Source: Rhizobium leguminosarum (lineage in GTDB: Bacteria > Pseudomonadota > Alphaproteobacteria > Rhizobiales > Rhizobiaceae). Taken from it: 58,033 nucleotides of DNA. Shown here piece after piece: positions 28,708 to 37,630 of this stretch. Within the stretch, counting starts at the first letter, position 1. Each line of letters starts with the position of its first letter. Below the pieces are notes generated by a model that did no database searches, was not told where the DNA came from, and saw only the letters and a list, made by a program, of their open reading frames with translations. The DNA lies in the NCBI RefSeq assembly GCF_001652265.1, contig NZ_LWBS01000369.1, positions 1-58,033 of the forward strand, written 5' to 3'. The position numbers were made by a program, and so were the translations under genes.

Positions 28708-28819
28708 GTCTGCGACCGATTCGGCCAATTCGCTTCCGGTGACGTGATGAGGCCTATGGCCAGCGCCGGTCTTGCGCATATATTGCCGTTGGCGCGCAAT
28801 AACAAAAGCGGGAGAAATC

Positions 28820-30451
28820 GTGGCCTACACTTCGTCGACATTGGCGCCTTTGCGGCACGATACCTACCGCACCATCTGGTTTGCGAGCCTTTCCTCCAAT
28901 TTCGGCGGCCTGATCCAGGCGGTCGGCGCCGCCTGGATGATGACGACGATTACCGCGTCGGAGGACATGGTCGCGCTGGTGCAGACCTCGACGGCGCTGC
29001 CGATCATGTTGTTTTCGCTGATATCGGGCGCTCTGGCCGACAATTATGACCGCCGCCGGGTCATGCTGACGGCGCAGTGCATGATGCTCACGGTCTCGGC
29101 GCTGCTGACGGCCTCCGCCCTTCTCGGCTGGATCACGCCCTGGCTGCTGCTCTTCTTCACCTTCCTGATCGGCTGCGGCACCGCGCTCAACAATCCCTCC
29201 TGGCAGGCCTCGGTCGGCGACATGGTGCCGCGCGCCGATCTGCCGGCCGCGGTCACGCTGAACAGCATGGGTTTCAACATCACCCGCAGCGTCGGCCCGG
29301 CAATCGGCGGCGTCATCGTCGCTGCTGCCGGCGCGGCCGCGGCCTTCGCGGTGAACACGCTGAGCTACCTCGCCTTGATCTATGCCCTGCTGCGCTGGCG
29401 GCCAGCCGCCCCTATCTCGACCCTGCCGCGGGAGGCGCTCGGCAGCGCCATCTTTGCCGGCCTGCGTTATGTCTCGATGTCGCCCAATCTCGAAAAGGTC
29501 CTCGTCAGAGGGCTGCTCTTCGGCATCGGCGCCAGCTCGATCCTGGCGCTGCTACCGGTCGTCGCCCTCGATCTTGTTGCCGGCGGCCCGCTGACTTATG
29601 GTTTCATGCTCGGCGCCTTCGGTATCGGCGCGATCGGCGGCGCGGTGCTGAATGCCAGGCTTCGCCAGGTGCTTTCCAGCGAGATGATCATCCGCCTCTC
29701 TTTTGCCGGCTTTGCACTGAGTGCTGTCATCGCGGCCTTCAGCCCGAGTGCCGTCCTCACGTCTGCCGGACTGCTCGTTTCCGGCGCCTGCTGGGTCTCC
29801 GCACTTTCGCTCTTCAACACCATCGTCCAGCTTTCGACGCCGCGCTGGGTGGTCGGCCGGGCGCTGTCGCTTTATCAGACCGTCACCTTCGGCGGCATCG
29901 CCGGCGGCAGCTGGCTGTGGGGCATCGCTGCCGATCGCTACGGCGTTGCCGATGCGCTGCTGATGTCATCCGTCGTCATGCTGCTCGGCATCGCCATCGG
30001 CCTGCGTTTTTCGATGCCGGCCTTCGCCTCGCTCAATCTCGACCCGCTGAACCGCTTCACCGAACCGGCCCTCAGTCTCGACATCACGCCGCGCAGCGGC
30101 CCGATCGTCATCCAGGTTGATTACGAGATCGGAGATGACGACCTTGCCGAGTTCATGGAATTGATGGGCGAACGCCGCCGTATCCGCATCCGCGATGGCG
30201 CCCGCAACTGGGCGCTGATGCGTGATCTCGAAAATCCCAGCCTTTGGACGGAAACCTACCACACGCCGACCTGGGTCGAATACATAAGACACAACCAGCG
30301 GCGCACGCAGGCCGATGCCGAAAACACCGACAGGCTTCGTGCGCTTCACCGCGGCGAAGGTCCGCTGCATGTCCACCGCATGATCGAACGTCAGGCCATT
30401 CCACCGGGCGACGACGTCTTCCACAAGACGCCGATCGATCTGCATCATTGA
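28820..30451 (+). CDS. MFS transporter of the enterobactin-exporter type (PF05977-like) with C-terminal extension
   Basis: A 543-residue inner-membrane protein. About 400 residues form a major facilitator domain with 11-12 helices, with the loop motif GALADNYDRRRVMLTAQ between helices 2 and 3, as in MFS_3 (transmembrane secretion effector) proteins. Residues from about 420 to 543 form a soluble cytoplasmic tail (VIQVDYEIGDDDLAEFMEL, RDGARNWALMRDLENP, WVEYIRHNQRRTQAD) found in this subfamily and resembling a ferredoxin-like barrel. The start is GTG at 28820, five bases after GGGAG. The substrate is unknown. It diverges from the rimP operon. Confidence 0.85.
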   Translation: MAYTSSTLAPLRHDTYRTIWFASLSSNFGGLIQAVGAAWMMTTITASEDMVALVQTSTALPIMLFSLISGALADNYDRRRVMLTAQCMMLTVSALLTASALLGWITPWLLLFFTFLIGCGTALNNPSWQASVGDMVPRADLPAAVTLNSMGFNITRSVGPAIGGVIVAAAGAAAAFAVNTLSYLALIYALLRWRPAAPISTLPREALGSAIFAGLRYVSMSPNLEKVLVRGLLFGIGASSILALLPVVALDLVAGGPLTYGFMLGAFGIGAIGGAVLNARLRQVLSSEMIIRLSFAGFALSAVIAAFSPSAVLTSAGLLVSGACWVSALSLFNTIVQLSTPRWVVGRALSLYQTVTFGGIAGGSWLWGIAADRYGVADALLMSSVVMLLGIAIGLRFSMPAFASLNLDPLNRFTEPALSLDITPRSGPIVIQVDYEIGDDDLAEFMELMGERRRIRIRDGARNWALMRDLENPSLWTETYHTPTWVEYIRHNQRRTQADAENTDRLRALHRGEGPLHVHRMIERQAIPPGDDVFHKTPIDLHH

Positions 30452-30459
30452 GACCAGCT

Positions 30460-30930
30460 ATGCAGAGATCAAGCATGTGTAGATTCAGGCTCGCCCGGCA
30501 ATCCGATCTTGCCGCCATCGTCCGGCTTCTGGCCGATGACGATCTCGGCGGCACCAGGGAGATCGTTTCGGATCCTGTCGACGCGCGTTATCTCTCGGCC
30601 TTTGCCGCGATCGAGGCGGACGCCAATCAGCTTCTGGCCGTCGCAAGCGACGCGACCGATCGGGTCGTCGGCTGCCTGCAGCTGAGTTTTGTTCCCGGTC
30701 TTTCGAGGACAGGCATGTGGCGCGGCCAGATCGAAAGCGTGCGTGTCGCAAGCGATCGTCGCGGCTCTGGCCTCGGCGCCCACTTCATCGAATGGGCGAT
30801 CGCCCAATGCGCCGAGCGTGGCTGCGGCCTCGTGCAGCTGACATCGGACAAGACGCGAGGGGATGCGATCCGCTTCTACGAGAAGCTCGGTTTCGTCGCC
30901 AGCCATGAAGGTTTGAAACGCAACCTCTGA
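30460..30930 (+). CDS. GNAT family N-acetyltransferase
   Basis: A protein of about 156 residues of the GNAT fold. The acetyl-CoA binding region reads VRVASDRRGSGLGAHFIEWA (motif A, R/Q-x-x-G-x-G/A), and the C-terminal part has DAIRFYEKLGFVASHEGL. The N-terminal FRLARQSDLAAIVRLLADDD is typical. The acceptor substrate is unknown. Two in-frame ATG codons exist, at 30460 and 30475; neither has a strong ribosome binding site. It follows the MFS gene by nine bases and is probably co-transcribed with it. A type B repeat follows. Confidence 0.85.
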   Translation: MQRSSMCRFRLARQSDLAAIVRLLADDDLGGTREIVSDPVDARYLSAFAAIEADANQLLAVASDATDRVVGCLQLSFVPGLSRTGMWRGQIESVRVASDRRGSGLGAHFIEWAIAQCAERGCGLVQLTSDKTRGDAIRFYEKLGFVASHEGLKRNL

Positions 30931-31025
30931 AGCAATTCCTGGAAAAGTGTGAAGCGATTTTGCCGGGAATTGCGTAAAACAAAAATAAGAGCGGTTCTGT
31001 GCTTCCATGAAAACTGAACCGCTCC
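30931..31025. repeat. intergenic palindromic repeat, type B
   Basis: AGCAATTCCTGGAAAAGTGT...GCCGGGAATTGCGT is followed by an AGAGCGGTTC...GAACCGCTC stem, the same layout as 11257-11378. It lies between the convergent GNAT and lytic transglycosylase genes and could serve as a bidirectional terminator. Confidence 0.75.
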
Positions 31026-31033
31026 GAAGCCGA

Positions 31034-32302
31034 TTACTTCAGCTTGCCCTTCATCGCAGCCTCGGGAAAACATGTCGGCTTCATGCCGTTCTTTGCCTGC
31101 CACTGGCCGATCGAACGCCGCGTCTTGTAGCCCGGCAGACCGTCGGATCCGCCGACATCATAGCCCTGCCGTTCCAGCGCTTTCTGCATGGCGGCGACAT
31201 CCGAGCGCAACATCTTGCCGACATCGCCCCATCTGCCTTGAAAGGCGCCGCCATTATAGGCGATCCGGTCGGCAAGATTGCCGATATAGAGCGCGTAGAG
31301 ATCGGAATTATTGTATTCCTTGATGATGTAGAAATTCGGCGTGACGATGAATTCCGGCCCGTCGCGGCCGGCGGGCACCAGCATCATGCCCTCAGCCTTC
31401 ATCTCGCCGGAGGGAAAGCCTTTGCCCGAGCTGCGGTCGATGCCGAGCGAGGCCCAGTCCGACAGCGGCTTTGCCAGATCGGGTCCCTCCTGCGCGCAGG
31501 AGACCGCCTCCGGTATCGACACCTCGAAGCCCCAGTCGCGGTCGCGCTGCCAGCCTTTCTTGACCAGAAAATTGGCGATGGAGGCGAGCGTATCGGGCAC
31601 CGAAGTCCAGATATTGCGGTGACCGTCGCCATCGAAATCCACGGCATATTTTAGATAGCTCGTCGGCATGAACTGCGGTTGGCCGAGCGCGCCTGCCCAT
31701 GACCCCTTGAAATCGGCAGGTGTGACGTCGCCGCCGTCGAGAATATGGAGTGCGGCCACCAGCTCGGTGCGGAACATCTCCTTGCGCGTCGACATGAAGG
31801 CCTTGGTCGCCAGCACCTCGATCGCCGAATTCGGGATCTTCGCCGCACCAAAGCCGGTCTCACGGCCCCAGATGGCCAGCACGATCGAGCCCGGCACGCC
31901 ATAGGTCTTTTCGATCCGCTTCAGCGTCGAGCCGTATTGGGCGGCAAAGCCGCGTCCCGTTGCGGCAAGCTTCTTCAGTCGCTCTTCGTTGAAATAGGGA
32001 GCCGGCGAAGAAAATTCGGCCTGCGTCTGCTTCTGCTCCTTTGGCGGCGGGAAACCCGGCGGAGCGAGATCGGGCAGGTTCCAGTTCAGCGTGATGCCGG
32101 AGAAAGCGGCTTGAAAGACCTTCTCCGAAATGCCGTTCGCCTTCGCTTCCGGCCAGAGGTCGCTCTGCACCCATGTCTCGAACTGCGCCTCGACATCGGC
32201 TTTGGAGGCGGCGAGGGCGGGCAGAGGCATCAGAGCGGTCACGAGTATAAGGATAATCGATATGACCTGCCGCGGCCCACCCCCCTCTGCCCTGCCGGGC
32301 AT
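31034..32302 (-). CDS. lytic murein transglycosylase, MltB/SltB family
   Basis: A 422-residue exported enzyme that cleaves the MurNAc-GlcNAc bond of peptidoglycan with formation of anhydro-MurNAc. The catalytic domain (family GH103) has the catalytic Glu in LAIWGRETGFGA, the segment GSWAGALGQPQFMPTSYL, and DFDGDGHRNIW. A C-terminal peptidoglycan-binding domain (residues about 365-420) ends the protein. The signal peptide ILILVTALMPLPALA lacks a good start just before it: the nearest upstream ATG is at 32302, inside a palindromic repeat. Thus the repeat appears to supply the first codons. The frame continues upstream to 32473. Confidence 0.85.
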   Translation of the reverse strand: MPGRAEGGGPRQVISIILILVTALMPLPALAASKADVEAQFETWVQSDLWPEAKANGISEKVFQAAFSGITLNWNLPDLAPPGFPPPKEQKQTQAEFSSPAPYFNEERLKKLAATGRGFAAQYGSTLKRIEKTYGVPGSIVLAIWGRETGFGAAKIPNSAIEVLATKAFMSTRKEMFRTELVAALHILDGGDVTPADFKGSWAGALGQPQFMPTSYLKYAVDFDGDGHRNIWTSVPDTLASIANFLVKKGWQRDRDWGFEVSIPEAVSCAQEGPDLAKPLSDWASLGIDRSSGKGFPSGEMKAEGMMLVPAGRDGPEFIVTPNFYIIKEYNNSDLYALYIGNLADRIAYNGGAFQGRWGDVGKMLRSDVAAMQKALERQGYDVGGSDGLPGYKTRRSIGQWQAKNGMKPTCFPEAAMKGKLK

Positions 32303-32327
32303 CTCCCCCACAGGGGGGGAGATCGGA
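32279..32327. repeat. palindromic element, left arm
   Basis: CACCCCCCTCTGCCCTGCCG followed by GGCATCTCCCCCACAGG and GGGGGAGATCGG. It is the inverted counterpart of 32407-32456, so the two arms form a roughly 48-base inverted repeat around an 80-base spacer. It overlaps the apparent start of the lytic transglycosylase. Confidence 0.9.
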
Positions 32328-32406
32328 AACAGGCGATGCTTTGCCCTTAGCAACCGTCGCACGTACTGAAGCGTCGAAACGCGAGGAACGGATGAGCGTG
32401 CCTCTA

Positions 32407-32456
32407 GCCGATCTCCCCCCTTGTGGGGGAGATGCCCGGCAGGGCAGAGGGGGGTA
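32407..32456. repeat. palindromic element, right arm
   Basis: CCGATCTCCCCCCTTGTGGG followed by GGAGATGCCCGGCAGG and GCAGAGGGGGG, the reverse complement of the arm at 32279-32327 with a few differences. It lies between the lytic transglycosylase and recR. Confidence 0.9.
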
Positions 32457-32479
32457 TGGTGCAACATACGCAAGCCTCC

Positions 32480-33085
32480 CTATATCACCGTCCGCGCCCG
32501 AAGTGCGGCTGCAAGCGTGCCCTCGTCGAGATAGTCGAGCTCACCGCCGACCGGCACGCCATGCGCCAGGCGCGTGATCTTCACGTCGAGCCCCTGCAGC
32601 TGGTCGGTGATATAGTGCGCCGTCGTCTGTCCCTCGACCGTGGCATTGACCGCGATAATCAGTTCCCGGATGCCGCCTTCGCCGACCCTGTCGATTAGCC
32701 CGCGAATATTGAGATCCTCAGGACCGACCCCGTCGAGCGGCGACAGCGTGCCGCCGAGCACGTGATAGGCGGCGTTCATTGCGCCTGCCCGCTCCAGCGC
32801 CCAGAGATCCGATACGTCCTCGACGACGATGATGACGGATTGATCGCGTTGCGTGTCGGTGCAGACAATGCAGGGATCGACCGTATCGACATTGCCGCAG
32901 CGCGAGCAGATCTTCACCTTGTCATAGGCTTCGCCCATCGCATTCGACAGCGGGCCGAGCAGCTGGTCCTTCTTCTTGATCAGATGCAGTGCCGCCCGGC
33001 GCGCCGAGCGCGGCCCGAGGCCCGGCACCTTCGCCAGAAGCTGGATGAGTTTTTCGATTTCGGGGCCGGTGACTCGTTTTGCCAT
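32480..33085 (-). CDS. recR: recombination mediator protein RecR
   Basis: RecR works with RecF and RecO to load RecA on SSB-coated single-stranded DNA. The 201-residue protein has the helix-hairpin-helix ([19 protein letters not shown]), a four-cysteine zinc finger ([16 protein letters not shown]) and a Toprim domain ([17 protein letters not shown]). recF is also in this window but 14 kb away. In most bacteria recR follows dnaX and ebfC; here a MOSC gene on the opposite strand has been placed between ebfC and recR. Confidence 0.96.
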   Translation of the reverse strand: MAKRVTGPEIEKLIQLLAKVPGLGPRSARRAALHLIKKKDQLLGPLSNAMGEAYDKVKICSRCGNVDTVDPCIVCTDTQRDQSVIIVVEDVSDLWALERAGAMNAAYHVLGGTLSPLDGVGPEDLNIRGLIDRVGEGGIRELIIAVNATVEGQTTAHYITDQLQGLDVKITRLAHGVPVGGELDYLDEGTLAAALRARTVI

Positions 33086-33142
33086 GCGCCGTTCTTAACT
33101 GATATGGAACGGAAACGGAATCGCGGAAGGATTGGCCATCCC

Positions 33143-33772
33143 ATGAAAATCCTGGCGCTGTGCACCGGCAATCCGGAAAGACTGCTGGGCAAGAGCGACA
33201 AGACCGGCATCTTCAAACATGCCGTCAATGGCGCGGTGATCATCGGTGCCGATGGTCTTGTCGGCGATGCCATCTGCAACCGCAAACACCATGGCGGCGT
33301 CGACCAGGCTGTTTATGTCGAGGGATCGCTGACGCTCGACTGGTGGAGCAGGGAGCTCGGCGGGCCTTATGAACCCGGCACGTTCGGCGAAAACATGGTG
33401 ATATCGAATCTCGACAATCGCGACGTCGCCGTCGGCGATCGTTTCCTCGCCGGCGATCTCGTCCTCGAAGTCACATCATGCCGTATGCCCTGCGCCACCT
33501 TCGCCGCCAGGATGGCCGATCCGAAATTCGTCAAGCGTTACACCGGCGCCGCCCGCCCCGGCATCTATTGCCGCGTCATCCGGGGCGGCGTGGTCGAGCC
33601 CGGAATGCCGATGGAATACACGTCTTTTTCGGGAGACAAGATTACGATGCCCGAGCTAATGGAGAACTTCGGCCGAAGGCTTCAGGGGGCAGATCGGGCG
33701 CGATATCTCGCGGCCCCAATTCACTACAAGCTTAGGGCCATGCTGGAATCTCAAGCCGACGAAGCGCACTAG
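33143..33772 (+). CDS. MOSC domain protein (YiiM-like)
   Basis: A 209-residue protein with a MOSC domain, a sulfur-carrier fold related to the C-terminal domain of eukaryotic molybdenum cofactor sulfurase. Characteristic pieces are KHHGGVDQAVYVEGSLTLDW, GTFGENMVISNLDN and the conserved-cysteine segment EVTSCRMPCATFA. YiiM-type proteins reduce N-hydroxylated compounds with a molybdenum cofactor. The start at 33143 (MKILALCTGNPERL) is conserved; the longer frame overlaps recR. Its orientation breaks the dnaX-ebfC-recR run. Confidence 0.88.
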   Translation: MKILALCTGNPERLLGKSDKTGIFKHAVNGAVIIGADGLVGDAICNRKHHGGVDQAVYVEGSLTLDWWSRELGGPYEPGTFGENMVISNLDNRDVAVGDRFLAGDLVLEVTSCRMPCATFAARMADPKFVKRYTGAARPGIYCRVIRGGVVEPGMPMEYTSFSGDKITMPELMENFGRRLQGADRARYLAAPIHYKLRAMLESQADEAH

Positions 33773-33804
33773 ATCACACTTTACACCTTGATATGTGGGC
33801 CGCC

Positions 33805-34128
33805 TCAGAACGGCAGCTTGAAGCCGGGCGGGATCGGCAGGCCGGCGGTAAGCGCCTTGGTCTTTTCGGCGGCAAGCGCCTCGGCCTTGTCCTTGGCGTC
33901 CTTGTGAGCGGCGACGATCAGATCCTCGAGGATCTCGACATCGTCTTCCTTAAACAGCGACGGGTCGATCTTCAGGCTCTTCAGCTCGCCCTTGCCCGTG
34001 ATGACGACGGCGACGAGACCGCCGCCCGCTTTGCCTTCGGCGGAGAGCTCGGCGATCTCCGCCTGCATCTGCTCCATCTTGGCCTGCATTTCCTTGACTT
34101 TGCCCATCATGCCCATGATGTCGCGCAT
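33805..34128 (-). CDS. ebfC: YbaB/EbfC family nucleoid-associated protein
   Basis: A small dimeric DNA-binding protein (107 residues) of the YbaB/EbfC family. The N-terminus is a heptad-rich helix ([20 protein letters not shown]) followed by the strand [19 protein letters not shown] and a helical [14 protein letters not shown]. It lies 22 bases after dnaX in the same direction, the normal arrangement, and is probably co-transcribed. Confidence 0.93.
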   Translation of the reverse strand: MRDIMGMMGKVKEMQAKMEQMQAEIAELSAEGKAGGGLVAVVITGKGELKSLKIDPSLFKEDDVEILEDLIVAAHKDAKDKAEALAAEKTKALTAGLPIPPGFKLPF

Positions 34129-34150
34129 CGTCTCGCTCCTTGTTGAAACT

Positions 34151-36028
34151 TTAGAATTCTATGTCGTCGCCCGGCAGGATGTCACCTTCCTCGGATTCGG
34201 CGGCGGCCGGCGGCGTCGCCTCGCCTTCCTCCTCCGGTTCGGGCGCCCGCACGCGCACGTCGATGATCTTAGCACCGGGAAAATGTGCAAGGATTGCCGC
34301 CACGTCAGGGTCCTGGCGGGCGTCAATGACCTGCTGCTCCCGGGTCCTGGCCTCCGCTTCGACAAGCGTCGGCTGACCCTCGTCGCGGCTGAGGCTGACG
34401 ATCCAATGGATGCCGGTCCATTCCTTCAGCTTGACGGCAAGCTCGTTGAGCAGTGTGGTCGGCGCACCGGGAGCCAGGCTGACGTCGAGCCGGCCGGCTT
34501 CAATCCTGACCGGGCGCAGGAAGGTGCGCACCATCGCCTTCAGCTTCGGATCGCGTTTCTCGGTGGCGAGGTTGACGATATCATTGACCGAATTGACCGG
34601 GACGAGCGGCTTTAATGCTTCCGCCGGTTTTGGCTCGATCCGCCCGACAGGCATCGTTTCGGGCTGGCTGCTCGGCACGGCACGCAGCATCGCCACCGGT
34701 GCGGAAGGCTGTGGCTGGCTCGGTGCGGTTTCCGCCGCGCGCGCCGTGACACTGTTCTGATAGGAAACCCGTGTCCCGTTGCCGCCGCCATTGCCGGACG
34801 GCGGAGCCGCGGGTCGCGGGCCGGCATTGTCGCCGGAAAATTCGGCAAGCCGCCGCGCCGCATCCTCGGGCGCCGGCAGATGGGCGGCATGTGCAAGCCG
34901 GATCAGCACCATCTCGGCGGCCCCTGCCGTCCGCGACGAGCCTTCCGTTTCCGGAATGCCCTTGAGCAGCATCTGCCAGATGCGTGACAGCGTCGTCACC
35001 GCAACGCCCTTGGCGAATTCCGCCGCCTTGGTGCGCTCGACCTCGCTGAGCGAAGGATCGTTGGCCGCATCCGGCACATATTTCAGCCGCGTCACCAGAT
35101 GGGTGAAATCGGCAAGATCGGTCAGCACCACCACCGGGTTGGCGCCGGCTTCGTATTGGTTCTGGAATTCGCTAAGGGCGGCAGCCACATCGCCCTTGAC
35201 GATATGCTGGAAGAGATCGACGATCCGGGCGCGATCGGCAAGGCCGAGCATGCCGCGCACAGCTTCCGCCTGCACGACGCCTGCGCCATGAGCGATCGCC
35301 TGGTCGAGCAGCGACAGGCCGTCGCGCGCCGAGCCTTCGGCCGCACGCGCGATCATTGCCAGCGCGTCCGGTTCCGCCTCGATGCCTTCCTTGGCCGCGA
35401 TTGTCGTGAACAGCCCGACGAGATCGGAGGCGCTGATGCGGCGCAGGTCGAAACGCTGGCAGCGCGACAGCACGGTGATCGGCACCTTGCGGATTTCGGT
35501 GGTGGCGAAGATGAACTTCACATGCTCCGGCGGCTCTTCCAGCGTCTTCAACAGGCCGTTGAAGGCCTGCGTCGACAGCATGTGCACTTCGTCGATGATA
35601 TAGACCTTGTAGCGCGCCGAAACCGGGCGGTAGCGCACCTGCTCGATGATCTCGCGGATATCGTCGATACCGGTATGGGAGGCGGCATCCATCTCGATCA
35701 CGTCGACATGCCGGCCTTCCATGATCGCCTGGCAGTGCTCGCCGGGCGTGCGAAGGTCGATCGTCGGCTTGTCGATCTCCGATGTCTTGTAGTTCAGCGC
35801 CCGCGCCAGGATGCGCGCCGTCGTCGTCTTGCCGACGCCGCGCACGCCGGTCAGCATATAGGCCTGCGCGATGCGGCCGGTTTCGAAGGCGTTGGTGAGA
35901 GTGCGGACCATCGGCTCCTGGCCGACCATCAAGTCCGTGAAATCCTTGGGGCGGTATTTGCGAGCCAGCACCCGGTATCCGGTGCCCGTCGAGGCGGCAT
36001 CTTTTGATTGTCGCTCGGTGTCGCTCAT
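34151..36028 (-). CDS. dnaX: DNA polymerase III subunit gamma/tau
   Basis: DnaX is the clamp-loader ATPase of the replisome. The 625-residue protein has Walker [14 protein letters not shown] (from residue 61), Walker [12 protein letters not shown], and the sensor-type segment [20 protein letters not shown]. The zinc-binding cysteine cluster of E. coli DnaX is not seen; only one Cys (GEHCQAI) remains, as in other alphaproteobacteria. The C-terminal half (Pro/Ala-rich linker, then a tau-like domain) is present. The start at 36028 is chosen because the longer frame runs back through the SRP RNA gene. Confidence 0.95.
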   Translation of the reverse strand: MSDTERQSKDAASTGTGYRVLARKYRPKDFTDLMVGQEPMVRTLTNAFETGRIAQAYMLTGVRGVGKTTTARILARALNYKTSEIDKPTIDLRTPGEHCQAIMEGRHVDVIEMDAASHTGIDDIREIIEQVRYRPVSARYKVYIIDEVHMLSTQAFNGLLKTLEEPPEHVKFIFATTEIRKVPITVLSRCQRFDLRRISASDLVGLFTTIAAKEGIEAEPDALAMIARAAEGSARDGLSLLDQAIAHGAGVVQAEAVRGMLGLADRARIVDLFQHIVKGDVAAALSEFQNQYEAGANPVVVLTDLADFTHLVTRLKYVPDAANDPSLSEVERTKAAEFAKGVAVTTLSRIWQMLLKGIPETEGSSRTAGAAEMVLIRLAHAAHLPAPEDAARRLAEFSGDNAGPRPAAPPSGNGGGNGTRVSYQNSVTARAAETAPSQPQPSAPVAMLRAVPSSQPETMPVGRIEPKPAEALKPLVPVNSVNDIVNLATEKRDPKLKAMVRTFLRPVRIEAGRLDVSLAPGAPTTLLNELAVKLKEWTGIHWIVSLSRDEGQPTLVEAEARTREQQVIDARQDPDVAAILAHFPGAKIIDVRVRAPEPEEEGEATPPAAAESEEGDILPGDDIEF

Positions 36029-36072
36029 CGCCCTGCTTGTCGCCCGGATCGTCGGGCACTTCGTGGAGAGAA

Positions 36073-36173
36073 GGTGGGAGGCTGGCACGATGACCCGTGC
36101 CGGGCTCGTTAGGGCTGCTTCCTTCCGGATCTGACCCGGTTGGCGAGTGGCTCGTCCACCACCAACCTCCCGG
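36073..36173 (-). ncRNA. ffs: signal recognition particle RNA (small bacterial type)
   Basis: On the minus strand the conserved SRP domain IV core is present: GGTCAGATCCGGAAGGAAGC followed by AGCCC, including the GGAA tetraloop and the asymmetric bulge that bind Ffh. The terminal stem pairs GGGAGGTTGG near the 5' end with CCAGCCTCCC near the 3' end. The length is about 100 nucleotides. It lies just upstream of dnaX in the same direction, as in many bacteria. The exact ends are inferred from the stem and from the promoter. Confidence 0.92.
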
Positions 36174-36179
36174 ATGCAC

Positions 36180-36208
36180 ATATCGGCAATATCGTCATCA
36201 AAAGCAAG
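36180..36208 (-). promoter_or_regulatory. promoter of the SRP RNA gene
   Basis: On the minus strand, CTTGCT (36208-36203) is followed after 17 bases by CGATAT (36185-36180). The predicted start near 36173 coincides with the 5' end of the SRP RNA terminal stem. Confidence 0.7.
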
Positions 36209-36259
36209 CCAACATGCAAAAAAACTGCTAGTCGTTGGAAAACATGAGGAGAATGCCCT

Positions 36260-36670
36260 TTGAAAGGTTTCGCGCTCGACCCTCGGCTGGAAAATGACAG
36301 CGTCAGCATCATGGTCACCGGTCTCTGCGATCTGAGATTGTCGAGGGATGCCCGCTGGCCGTGGCTCATTCTCGTGCCGCGCCGGGCCGATATCACCGAA
36401 ATCTTCGAGCTGACGCCGCTCGACCAGGTGCTGCTTACCTTCGAGACGGAGCTGGTCGCCAAGGCGCTGAAGGAGATCACCGGCGCGACAAAAATCAACG
36501 TCGGGGCTCTTGGCAATATCGTCCGCCAGCTTCATGTTCATGTCATTGCCCGCTTCGAAGGCGATGCCAACTGGCCGGGTCCCGTCTGGGGCTTCGGGCG
36601 CGCGGAGCCCTACGAGGACGGAAAGAGAGACGAATTTACAGCGAAGCTGCGGGAAGCCCTTTCATCATGA
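36260..36670 (+). CDS. HIT domain protein
   Basis: A 136-residue histidine-triad superfamily protein, a small nucleotide hydrolase or transferase. The family pattern is seen in WPWLILVPRRADITEIFELT, INVGALGNIVRQLHVHVIAR (the H-x-H-x active-site strand) and NWPGPVWGFG. Substrates of bacterial HIT proteins of this subgroup are not established. Its TGA stop overlaps the nudC ATG (ATGA), so the two are translated together. Confidence 0.85.
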   Translation: MKGFALDPRLENDSVSIMVTGLCDLRLSRDARWPWLILVPRRADITEIFELTPLDQVLLTFETELVAKALKEITGATKINVGALGNIVRQLHVHVIARFEGDANWPGPVWGFGRAEPYEDGKRDEFTAKLREALSS

Positions 36671-37626
36671 GTCATTCGCTTTTCGATTCGGATGTGCCGC
36701 ATCCGGAACCCAGCAATCTCACGGCCTTTGCCGCCAACGACCTCAATCGCGATTCCGAGCATCGCGACGAACAATCCGTCGAAAAGGCGCTGGCCAAGGA
36801 GGGTACCCATATTTTCGCCTTCGCCAGAGATAAGCTGGTGCTGAAGCATGACGGCCAGGTACTCGATCCGCTCTTTGCCCGCTATGAACTGCAGGAATTG
36901 CAGCCGGACTGGGATGAAACGGTGCTTCTCGGCTACCGCAAGACCGGCGAGCCGCGCCTTGCCGTTCCCGTCGGCATCGACGCCGACGACCTCACCAGCC
37001 ATTACAAGCCTGCAGACGGCCGCACGCTGTTTCGCGAAATGCTGATCGACGAGGTGTTGCTCGGGGAATTCGCCCAGGCCGCAAGCCTCATCCGCTGGAA
37101 CGGCGATAACCGCTTCTGCGGCCGCTGCGGCTCGGCGATGGAGATCCACATCGGCGGCTACAAGCGCGTCTGCGCCGCCTGCGAACACGTGATCTTCCCC
37201 CGCACCGACCCCGTCGTCATCATGCTAACGGTTGACGAGCAGCGCGACCTCTGCCTGCTCGGCCGCAGTCCGCATTTCGCGCCCGGCATGTATTCCTGTC
37301 TGGCCGGCTTCCTCGAGCCCGGCGAAACCATCGAGAACGCCGTGCGCCGCGAAACGCTGGAGGAATCGGGTATCCGAACCGGCCGCATCCGCTATCACGC
37401 CTCGCAGCCCTGGCCGATGCCGCATTCCTTGATGATCGGCTGTTATGCCGAGGCGAAATCCACCGAGATCAGCCGCGACGAGACCGAGCTGGAGGATTGC
37501 CGCTGGTTCACCCGCGAGGAAACGATCGAGATGCTGGAACGCCCGAGCGCGACAGGCAAGGCCTCGCCGCCGAAAGGGGCGATCGCCCACCGCCTGATGC
37601 GCGACTGGGTGGAGTGGAAGCGGTAG
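36667..37626 (+). CDS. nudC: NAD+ diphosphatase NudC
   Basis: NudC hydrolyses NAD(H) to NMN(H) and AMP and removes NAD caps from RNA. The 319-residue protein has an N-terminal domain, the four-cysteine zinc ribbon FCGRCGSAMEIHIGGYKRVC plus AAC, and the Nudix box GFLEPGETIENAVRRETLEE followed by SGI. The post-Nudix SQPWPMPHSLM is the NudC signature (SQPWPxPxS) that marks NAD specificity. The start overlaps the HIT gene stop. Four bases separate it from the WYL regulator gene. Confidence 0.95.
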   Translation: MSHSLFDSDVPHPEPSNLTAFAANDLNRDSEHRDEQSVEKALAKEGTHIFAFARDKLVLKHDGQVLDPLFARYELQELQPDWDETVLLGYRKTGEPRLAVPVGIDADDLTSHYKPADGRTLFREMLIDEVLLGEFAQAASLIRWNGDNRFCGRCGSAMEIHIGGYKRVCAACEHVIFPRTDPVVIMLTVDEQRDLCLLGRSPHFAPGMYSCLAGFLEPGETIENAVRRETLEESGIRTGRIRYHASQPWPMPHSLMIGCYAEAKSTEISRDETELEDCRWFTREETIEMLERPSATGKASPPKGAIAHRLMRDWVEWKR

Positions 37627-37630
37627 CGTC

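Noticed and set aside
32341..32473. N-terminal extension of the lytic transglycosylase to 32473
   Set aside because: The extension reads through both arms of an inverted repeat and would put about 70 residues before the signal peptide.
36029..36541. N-terminal extension of DnaX to 36541
   Set aside because: It would translate the SRP RNA gene and part of the antisense of the HIT gene; the conserved start is at 36028.
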